A stretch of DNA of 7,568 nucleotides from CAYFSC01 sp964345695 (GTDB taxonomy: Bacteria; Bacteroidota; Rhodothermia; Rhodothermales; Salinibacteraceae): the NCBI GenBank assembly GCA_964345695.1, contig CAYFSC010000148.1, positions 1 to 7,568 on the forward strand. The letters are read 5' to 3'. A model generated the notes under the pieces. It saw nothing but the letters and a program-made list of their open reading frames with translations, was not told where the DNA came from and did no database searches. This document shows, piece by piece, positions 1 to 5,539 of the stretch. Made by a program: the position numbers and the translations under genes. Each line of letters starts with the position of its first letter. Positions within the stretch are counted from its first letter, which is position 1.

Positions 1-20
1 CGCGAATCGTCGTCAGACAT
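1..20 (-). CDS. Possible start of a further minus-strand gene (partial)
   Basis: Read on the minus strand, an ATG at 20-18 opens a frame that runs off the window edge and encodes M-S-D-D-D-S-R. A short acidic N-terminus of this kind is common in salt-adapted Rhodothermota proteins. It would lie about 125 bases downstream of the symporter stop codon and in the same direction, so it could be co-transcribed with it. Only seven residues are visible. The frame also stays open upstream of this ATG for at least 60 bases, so the start is not certain. No function can be given. Confidence 0.25.
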
Positions 21-87
21 GGCAATGGCATCCGAGCGTGAGGGCAGAATGACGAATCGGTTCGTATCGAAGCAGCACGCCCACGCG

Positions 88-117
88 TCCAACGCCTCCC
101 GAGCATCCAACGCCTCC
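88..117. repeat. 12-base direct repeat, 18-base period
   Basis: The sequence TCCAACGCCTCC occurs at 88-99 and again, exactly, at 106-117. It lies in the spacer downstream of the symporter gene. The six bases between the copies are CGAGCA. The period is a multiple of three, so the repeat could also be a remnant of a coding repeat. No function is assigned. Confidence 0.6.
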
Positions 118-145
118 GACTGCCGCACGCGCGAGGCGCGCCGCG

Positions 146-1744
146 CTACCAGAACACCACGAGCATCACGGCCGTGAGGCCGAGGACGACCGCGCTCTGG
201 ATGCGGTAGTCCTGGTACCACGTCATCTCGGCGAGGGCCGGTTCGGCGACGCGGCCGCTCCACGTCAGGTCCTCCAGCTGCTCCGGGGTGGGCGCCGTAC
301 CTAGGGTGACGGAGAAGACGACGAGCATGCCGATGCAGAGCGCCGTCAGGATGCCCGCGATGATGGTAAAGTGCAGGTCGATGGGCGCCGTCTCGTACAG
401 AAGGCCGTCCGTGGCGTGGAGGAAGACGGCGAGGGAGAGCGCATGCCCACCCACCAGCGTCCAGAACGCGCCCTGGGCGTTCGTCCGCTGCCAGAAGACG
501 CCGAGCAGGAAGATCGCGACGACCGGCGGAACGAGGTAGGAGAGCACCGACTGGATGTAGCTCCACAGGCCCGGAAACTCGCGGATCATCGGCGCCCACG
601 CGGCGGCAAGAAGCATGAGCACGAGCGTTGTGACGCGACCGATCGTTCCGACCTCCTTGGGCGTGAGATTCGGCCGGGTCGGCTTGATGAAGTCGATCGT
701 GATGAGCGTCGACGCCGAGTTGAGCGTCGAGTCGATCGTCGACATGATCGCGGCGATGAGGCCGGCCAGCACGAGCCCAAGGATGCCGACGGGCAAGAGC
801 TCCGTCACGAGCACTGGGAAGACCTGGTCGGGATTCTCCAGGTTCGGATACAGCTCCAGGGCGAACGCGCCGGGCAGCACCATGATGAACAGCGGCAGCA
901 GCTTGAGCGCACCGCCGAGCATGGCGCCCCAGCGGGCGTTCTTGAGGTCTCGCGCGCCGAGCACGCGCTGGATGATGTACTGGTTGAGGCCCCAGTAGTA
1001 AAACCCGAGAATGGGCACCCCGATGAGCGTCCCGAGCCAGGGCAGCCCCTCGTCGCCGATAGGACGCATCAACGACAGGTGGCCCTCCGGCAGTTGCGCC
1101 GTGGCCTGCGCCCACGAGTAGTCGAACTGCCCGAAGGTAATGATCGCAATGGCCGTGGAGCCGATGATGAGGATGATGGCCTGCAGAATGTCGGTGTAGA
1201 CGACCGCCGCGAGTCCGCCTGCGGCCGTGTACAGGCCCGCGATGATCGCCAGCGCCAGGGCCGTGGGGATGAACGGAAGTTCGGGAAAGAACGTGCGGAG
1301 CACGACCGTCCCGGCGTAGATGCCGCCGGCCGTGTCGATCATGACGCTGGTGAAGATGGTGAGCCCCGAAAAGTACTTGCGCGAGCGGACGTCAAAGCGC
1401 CGCTCCAGGTACTCCGGAATGGTCGTCAGCCGCGACCGGATGAAGAAGGGGATGAAGAAGATGGCGATGAACACGAGGACGACGCCCGCCATCCACTCGT
1501 AGTTCGACACGGCGATGCCCATCCGGTACGCGTCACCCGCGAGTCCGATGAGCGTCGTGCTCGAAATGTTCGACGCGAAGAGCGAAAATCCGATCGTCCC
1601 CCAGGCCAGGGTGCGGCCGGCCAGAAAAAGGTCGTCGCCGCTCTCGGTGCGTTTGGCCAACACGTACCCAATGCCGAAGACAATGAGAAAATACCCGGCG
1701 ATGATGACCAGGTCGAGCGTGGCAATCGGGAAGTCTCCGGACAT
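146..1744 (-). CDS. Sodium:solute symporter, SSS family (SGLT-like)
   Basis: This 532-residue inner-membrane protein should couple Na+ entry to uptake of a small organic solute, possibly a sugar. About 14 hydrophobic segments are visible, the first near residues 10-29 and the last at 514-531, matching the family. Family motifs include FASNISSTTLIG (56-67), NYEW (81-84), the IPEYLERRF loop (109-117), GGLAAVVYTDILQ (176-188), YWGLNQYIIQR (250-260) and AAIMSTIDSTLNS (331-343). By recalled alignment to Vibrio vSGLT, A57, I60, A332, S335 and T336 fall at the Na+ site and E83 at a sugar-contact glutamate. T64 replaces a sugar-contact glutamine. I chose the ATG at 1744 because the family homology begins there. 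The open frame extends to 1945, but that extra sequence is Pro/Arg-rich, unlike the family, and overlaps candidate promoter elements. No Shine-Dalgarno is seen. It is transcribed away from susC. The family call is firm; the substrate is unknown. Confidence 0.93.
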   Translation of the reverse strand: MSGDFPIATLDLVIIAGYFLIVFGIGYVLAKRTESGDDLFLAGRTLAWGTIGFSLFASNISSTTLIGLAGDAYRMGIAVSNYEWMAGVVLVFIAIFFIPFFIRSRLTTIPEYLERRFDVRSRKYFSGLTIFTSVMIDTAGGIYAGTVVLRTFFPELPFIPTALALAIIAGLYTAAGGLAAVVYTDILQAIILIIGSTAIAIITFGQFDYSWAQATAQLPEGHLSLMRPIGDEGLPWLGTLIGVPILGFYYWGLNQYIIQRVLGARDLKNARWGAMLGGALKLLPLFIMVLPGAFALELYPNLENPDQVFPVLVTELLPVGILGLVLAGLIAAIMSTIDSTLNSASTLITIDFIKPTRPNLTPKEVGTIGRVTTLVLMLLAAAWAPMIREFPGLWSYIQSVLSYLVPPVVAIFLLGVFWQRTNAQGAFWTLVGGHALSLAVFLHATDGLLYETAPIDLHFTIIAGILTALCIGMLVVFSVTLGTAPTPEQLEDLTWSGRVAEPALAEMTWYQDYRIQSAVVLGLTAVMLVVFW

Positions 1745-1925
1745 CGCGAGGGGAGGTCTGGGAGGAGGGCACGAGCGAGTGGGGGCAAGAAGGGGGCGGT
1801 TCGCGTGCGCTGGGTGAACGAAGCCCTTCCGAACATAACAGATCGATTTGTTCGATTCCAGTCCGGCGGAAGGCGTCTCACGTCGGCGGCCCCAGGTGTC
1901 CAATAACGCTCTTAAAAAGCGGATT

Positions 1926-1937
1926 GGTAGCGCTTCC
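1926..1937. promoter_or_regulatory. Candidate LacI-type operator, site 1
   Basis: GGTAGCGCTTCC is a 12-base palindrome with a single mismatched pair and a CG-type centre, as in operators of the LacI/GalR family. It matches 11 of 12 positions of GGAAGCGCTTCC, the consensus I inferred from the three sites in this region. It lies about 30-45 bases downstream of the symporter transcription start predicted from the TAnnTTTG box, a position compatible with a repressor roadblock. It is also enclosed by a GATTGG (1922-1927) / CCAATC (1942-1947) inverted repeat. The regulator is not in the window. Confidence 0.4.
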
Positions 1938-1975
1938 GAGTCCAATCTTGACCTTCTGGCGCGCCGCCTGTTTCA

Positions 1976-2006
1976 CAAACGTAACGATCAAGAGAAAACA
2001 GTAACG
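1976..2006 (-). promoter_or_regulatory. Candidate symporter promoter (TAnnTTTG box)
   Basis: On the minus strand, 1983-1976 reads TACGTTTG, an exact match to the Bacteroidota -7 element TAnnTTTG used by their housekeeping sigma factor. The expected -33 TTG is not exact; the sequence at that distance is CGTTAC (2006-2001). CGTTAC also occurs at 1986-1981, exactly 20 bases away, so the two copies sit about two helical turns apart and could be an activator site. Transcription would start near 1969. A weaker alternative nearer the gene is TATGTTCG at 1837-1830 (one mismatch), which would give a leader of about 80 bases. Confidence 0.45.
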
Positions 2007-2173
2007 GTCTGTGTGTTCAAGTGTCGAATGAAATGCTTTTTCACCAGTAGAAATGTATCCCCGCCCCGCTCTGACGACGCAGAGCGCTGCCGCGTTTGCC
2101 ATTGAACCTCTTGCGGTCTTTTTTAGCGTGCGTGTTCCGACCGACCGGCGTTCCACCATCCGTTTCTGGCTGA

Positions 2174-2191
2174 CCTGGAAGCGCATCCAGG
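2174..2191. promoter_or_regulatory. Candidate LacI-type operator, site 2
   Basis: CCTGGAAGCGCATCCAGG is an 18-base inverted repeat in which only one pair (A2180/A2185) fails to match. Its core, GGAAGCGCATCC (2177-2188), agrees with the inferred consensus GGAAGCGCTTCC at 11 of 12 positions. It lies about 50 bases upstream of the candidate susC promoter. Its centre is 107 bases from the centre of site 3, close to ten helical turns, so the two could be bridged by one tetramer. It shares the exact 10-mer CTGGAAGCGC with site 3. The binding protein is not known. Confidence 0.45.
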
Positions 2192-2240
2192 CCCTTGGCG
2201 GGTTTGAAGGTGCAGTCGGTCCGTCAGACGCACCCATCCA

Positions 2241-2275
2241 TTTGCATTTAGCGTTAAGCCTTTCTATACGTATTG
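2241..2275 (+). promoter_or_regulatory. Candidate susC promoter
   Basis: TTTG at 2241-2244 is followed 22 bases later by TACGTATTG (2267-2275), an imperfect match to the Bacteroidota TTTG / TAnnTTTG pair. The same stretch can be read as a sigma-70-like TTGCAT (2242-2247), 17-base spacer, TATACG (2265-2270). Both readings place the start near 2280-2284, directly at operator site 3, and leave a leader of about 130 bases. A weak CG-centred half-palindrome, TTTAGCGTTAAG (2247-2258), lies in the spacer. Neither reading is a strong match. Confidence 0.35.
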
Positions 2276-2276
2276 A

Positions 2277-2295
2277 AGGCGCTGGAAGCGCTTGT
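2277..2295. promoter_or_regulatory. Candidate LacI-type operator, site 3
   Basis: GGAAGCGCTTGT (2284-2295) contains the perfect 8-base palindrome AAGCGCTT (2286-2293) and matches the inferred consensus GGAAGCGCTTCC at 10 of 12 positions. It overlaps the predicted start of the susC transcript, a classic repressor position. The same bases can form a small RNA hairpin (2277-2283 with 2287-2293, loop GGA, one G-U pair), so a 5' stabilising structure is an alternative reading. Confidence 0.4.
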
Positions 2296-2412
2296 ATCGT
2301 GTCGCTGAGCTCCGGACGAGGGAGGACGCCGGGGTGCGATGGCGAGCAGTGCACAGGAAAGGCGAGCAGCGCGCGAACGACATCCCCCGCTCGAAAACGA
2401 ATCCAAACCGAC

Positions 2413-5400
2413 ATGCGAAGAACTGCGATACGAACCCTAGCGAGCAGCTTTCTTCTATCGCTGCTGTGCGTGAGTCTCGCGCTTGCGCAGGAGATAACCG
2501 TGACTGGAACCGTGACCGACGGTGCGACGGGAAGTCCCTTGCCCGGCGCGAACGTGTCGGTTCAGGGCACCACCACGGGCACCACCACCGACATGCAAGG
2601 CCAGTACGAAATCACGGTCCCCGGTCCGGATGCCGTGCTCGTGTACTCCTTCGTCGGATACGTGAGCAAGGAGGAAACCGTCGCCGACCGCACCACGATC
2701 GACGTGACGCTGCAGGAAGACGTCGAGCAGCTCGATGAGGTTGTCGTCGTGGGATACGGCACGCAGCGCCGGCAGGAGATTACCGGCTCGGTGTCTTCTG
2801 TCGATGTGGCAGAGGCCAACGTGGGCCAGAACTCCAGCGCCCAGGAGCTGATCAAGGGCCGCGTGTCGGGCGTGAATGTGCTCGACAACAGCGGTGAGCC
2901 CGGCTCCGGCGTGAGCATCCGCGTGCGCGGAACCAGTTCCATCACGGCGGGCACCGATCCGCTGTACGTCGTCGATGGCGTGCCGATCACGAGCACGAAC
3001 GTCACCCCGAGCGGCTCTAGTGCCGGTGGCGTCACGTCGTCCAACAGCAGCAACCCGCTTGCGCTGATCAACCCGCAGGACATCGAGTCCATCCAGATCC
3101 TGAAAGACGCCGCGGCCACCGCCATTTACGGATCGCAGGGCGCAAACGGCGTCGTGCTGATCGAGACGAAGGGCGGCCAGGAGGGCTCGGTGCAGGTCGA
3201 CTACAGCGGCAAGGTATCGGCTGCCACGTTTGCCAACGAGCTGGATCTCGCCGATGGCAGCACCTTCCGCAGGGCGCAGAGTTGCGCGGGGGGCCTGGGC
3301 GACTTCAACACCTTCTCGGAGTGCCTCGGCCAGCGCCAGGGCGACTTCTCAGGTACCAGCACCGACTGGCAGGAAGAGGCGTCCCGCACGGCCGTTCAGC
3401 ATGAGCACAACCTGTCCCTCTCAGGCGGCGGCGAGTCGACCACCTACCGCGCCTCGCTCAGCTACCTCGACCAGCAGGGCCTGCTGGAGAACAACGGCAT
3501 CGAGCGTGTCACGGCCCGCATCAACGCCGACCACCAGACGTTCGACGACCGTCTGCGCTTCAACCTGAACCTGACCTCCTCCTACATGAAGCGCAACCAC
3601 CTCTTCTTCAACCAGGGCGGTGGCTTCGAGGGCGGTGCTATCAAGGGCATGATCGGCATGAACCCGACGCTGGCCCTGCGCAACGAAGATGGCCAGTTCA
3701 ACGAGTTCTCGAGCTCGATCAAGAACCCGGTGGCCCTGTCGCAGCGCATCACCGACATCACCGATCAGAAGCGCATCCTCGGGAATTTCTCCACGGAGAT
3801 CGACCTTTTGGAGAACCTGACAGCGAAAGGCACGCTGGGTATCGACATCTCGGAGGGCCTTCGCCGCACCGGTGTGCCGGGCAGTGGTCCGTCGCTGTGG
3901 GTCGGGCAGCAGACCAACGGGTTGGCCAGCCAGGCCGAGCGTGAGCTGTCTAACATCGTGCCGCAGGCCACGCTTAACTACAACCGCAGCCTCTTCGGCA
4001 GCCATTCGCTGCGCGTGCTCGGCGGCTTCGAGTACGAGCGAGAGGTGTGGCAGGCCTGGAACGTGCAGTCGGAAGAGTTTATCACCGACGCCACGCTGTT
4101 TAACAACCTCGGCGGGGGCGCCAACCCGCAGAACCCCGGCTCAACGAAGCAGCTGGTGGAGCAGGTCTCGTTCTTCGGGCGCGTAAACTACAACATCAAC
4201 GACAAGTACCTGCTGAACGCCACGGTGCGTCGTGACGGCTCGTCGGTGTTTGGTGAGAACGAGCAGTTCGCGTGGTTCCCGTCGGCCTCCGTCGGCTGGA
4301 ACATCGCGCAGGAGGATTTCCTGCAGGACATCGGGTGGCTCACGCAACTGAAGCTCCGGCTCTCCTACGGGCTGAGTGGCAACCAGGCCGTACCGCCGCT
4401 CCAGTCGCAGGGAGTGCTCGCTCCGGATCCCGGCTTTTCGGGCGTCTTCGGCAGCGGCGAATCGGTGCAGACCGGCGTGTCGCAGCGTCGGGCGCCGAAC
4501 CCCGACCTGAAGTGGGAGGAGACGGAAGAGTTTGCCGTCGGTCTCGACTTCACGGCAGGCCGTTTTGACGGCTCGATCGAGGCCTATCAGAAGACGACCA
4601 CCGACCTGCTTCTCGAGGTGCCGGTGCCCCCCCCGTCGGTATCGGCAACGCGCCTCGGAAACATCGGCGAGGTGGAGAACACGGGCGTCGAGGCCTCGGT
4701 GAGCGCCTTCGTCATCGAGCAAGAGAACCAGTCGCTCAACTTCAGCGCCAACATCAGCACCAACCTCAACGAGGTGACGAGCCTTGGCGGCCGGGAATTC
4801 ATCAGCCACACGCCGGTGAACGGTGCCGGGCAAACCGGGGTTGACGCCCAGCGCCTGCAGCCCGGGAACCCGATCGGCGCCTTCTACGGCCCGGTTTTCG
4901 TGGGCATCGAGAACGGAAACGAGGTCTACCAGACAGAAGACGGCGGAACGACCACGACACTCGGTGAAGCGAAGCGAGACTTCGTCGGAAATCCCGTTCC
5001 CGACTTCTCCTACGGCATCAACCTGAACTACCGCTACGAGAACTTCGATCTTAGCGCCTTCTTCCGTGGCGAGCAAGGGCGAGAGCTGTTCAACAACACC
5101 GCGCTGGAGTTCGCCACGAAGAGCAATCTGGGACGCGGTCTCGGCATCCTCGAAAGTGCGCTCGATGACGGCACCAGCTCGGACCACGTTCCGACGTTCT
5201 CGTCGCGGTGGATCGAGGACGCGTCGTACTTCCGGCTGGACAACCTGACGGTCGGGTACACGCTGCCGAACGCCAGTACCTACGGCCTGCGACGGGCACG
5301 CATCTACGGCACGGTCCAGAATGTCTTCGTGATCACGCCGTACGACGGGTACGATCCGGAGGTGAACACGAACGTGACGGGGCGCGGCCTCGGCTTCCGC

Positions 5401-5487
5401 AACGTGGCCCGTCCGACGCGAGGCGTCGACTACACCAGCTACCCGCGTCCGCGCACATTTACCCTCGGTGTGGAGCTGGGCTTCTAA
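2413..5487 (+). CDS. SusC/RagA-family TonB-linked outer membrane protein
   Basis: This 1024-residue TonB-dependent outer-membrane transporter should import a ligand delivered by the SusD protein encoded next. In order there are a signal peptide (1-25, predicted cut after A-L-A), a carboxypeptidase-regulatory-like N-terminal domain (about 28-100), the TonB-box-like LDEVVVVGYG (107-116), a plug domain with the SusC signature DPLYVVDGVPI (182-192) and plug end SIQILKDAAATAIYGSQGANG (226-246), then a long beta-barrel ending in F1024, the usual C-terminal Phe for Bam insertion. The length is normal for the family. The mature protein has just two cysteines, C291 and C304, in the first predicted extracellular loop. 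The ATG at 2413 is chosen because the signal peptide starts there; the frame is open from 2053 but that extension lacks any family resemblance. A run of eight C bases (4627-4634) encodes P739-P741. SusD follows after 52 bases. The substrate is unknown. Confidence 0.96.
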   Translation: MRRTAIRTLASSFLLSLLCVSLALAQEITVTGTVTDGATGSPLPGANVSVQGTTTGTTTDMQGQYEITVPGPDAVLVYSFVGYVSKEETVADRTTIDVTLQEDVEQLDEVVVVGYGTQRRQEITGSVSSVDVAEANVGQNSSAQELIKGRVSGVNVLDNSGEPGSGVSIRVRGTSSITAGTDPLYVVDGVPITSTNVTPSGSSAGGVTSSNSSNPLALINPQDIESIQILKDAAATAIYGSQGANGVVLIETKGGQEGSVQVDYSGKVSAATFANELDLADGSTFRRAQSCAGGLGDFNTFSECLGQRQGDFSGTSTDWQEEASRTAVQHEHNLSLSGGGESTTYRASLSYLDQQGLLENNGIERVTARINADHQTFDDRLRFNLNLTSSYMKRNHLFFNQGGGFEGGAIKGMIGMNPTLALRNEDGQFNEFSSSIKNPVALSQRITDITDQKRILGNFSTEIDLLENLTAKGTLGIDISEGLRRTGVPGSGPSLWVGQQTNGLASQAERELSNIVPQATLNYNRSLFGSHSLRVLGGFEYEREVWQAWNVQSEEFITDATLFNNLGGGANPQNPGSTKQLVEQVSFFGRVNYNINDKYLLNATVRRDGSSVFGENEQFAWFPSASVGWNIAQEDFLQDIGWLTQLKLRLSYGLSGNQAVPPLQSQGVLAPDPGFSGVFGSGESVQTGVSQRRAPNPDLKWEETEEFAVGLDFTAGRFDGSIEAYQKTTTDLLLEVPVPPPSVSATRLGNIGEVENTGVEASVSAFVIEQENQSLNFSANISTNLNEVTSLGGREFISHTPVNGAGQTGVDAQRLQPGNPIGAFYGPVFVGIENGNEVYQTEDGGTTTTLGEAKRDFVGNPVPDFSYGINLNYRYENFDLSAFFRGEQGRELFNNTALEFATKSNLGRGLGILESALDDGTSSDHVPTFSSRWIEDASYFRLDNLTVGYTLPNASTYGLRRARIYGTVQNVFVITPYDGYDPEVNTNVTGRGLGFRNVARPTRGVDYTSYPRPRTFTLGVELGF
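4627..4634 (+). repeat. C8 homopolymer tract in susC
   Basis: Eight consecutive C bases encode the proline run in VPVPPPSV, at about residue 739 of 1024. In the sequence given the frame is intact across the tract. A slip of one base here would remove the last quarter of the barrel. It may be only a by-product of high GC and proline codons. Confidence 0.6.
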
Positions 5488-5539
5488 GCGCCCCCTCGGA
5501 CCTCCTGCGTACTGCCTAGAATATCAATCCGAACGACTT
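5488..5539 (+). other. susC-susD spacer
   Basis: The 52-base gap between the susC stop and the susD start has no terminator-like hairpin with a T tract, so the two genes are most likely one transcript. There is no Shine-Dalgarno before the susD ATG. The sequence just upstream (AATATCAATCCGAACGACTT) is relatively A/T-rich, as is common before Bacteroidota start codons. Confidence 0.6.

Larger units (their letters stand above)
1745..2412. other. Divergent regulatory intergenic region
   Basis: This 668-base stretch separates the divergent symporter and susC genes. I see no convincing gene in it: open frames on both strands give Arg/Pro/Ser-rich sequences without recognisable domains. It is more AT-rich than the genes in places, mainly 1970-2060 and 2235-2275. 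It contains a candidate promoter for each direction and three related near-palindromes, which are listed separately. Leaders of about 225 bases (symporter) and 130 bases (susC) follow from the candidate promoters. I recognise no riboswitch fold. Confidence 0.7.

Noticed and set aside
129..141. GCGCG-AGG-CGCGC hairpin just after the symporter stop
   Set aside because: The stem is only five pairs and no T tract follows on the minus strand, so I do not call it a terminator.
1842..1856. Inverted repeat ATCGA-TTTGT-TCGAT in the symporter leader
   Set aside because: The arms are only five bases and nothing else nearby supports a function; it is likely chance.
371..1906. A 511-codon plus-strand open frame antisense to the symporter
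   Set aside because: Its translation is extremely Arg/Glu/Asp/His-rich, with no domain or membrane pattern, as expected from the reverse complement of a high-GC membrane-protein gene.
1745..1945. N-terminal extension of the symporter to an upstream ATG at 1945
   Set aside because: The extra 67 residues are Arg/Pro-rich and unlike the SSS family, whose first membrane segment follows directly after the ATG at 1744.
2053..2412. N-terminal extension of SusC by 120 residues
   Set aside because: It would bury the clear signal peptide that begins at 2413 inside the protein, and would overlap the predicted promoter and operator sites.
1878..2414. A 178-codon minus-strand open frame across the intergenic region
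   Set aside because: It shows no recognisable domain, has a mixed composition without clear codon preference, and covers the candidate promoters and operators. It is more likely chance in GC-rich DNA.
4141..5187. A 348-codon minus-strand open frame within susC
   Set aside because: It is antisense to well-conserved SusC barrel sequence, and its Val/Arg/Glu/Leu-rich translation resembles no family.
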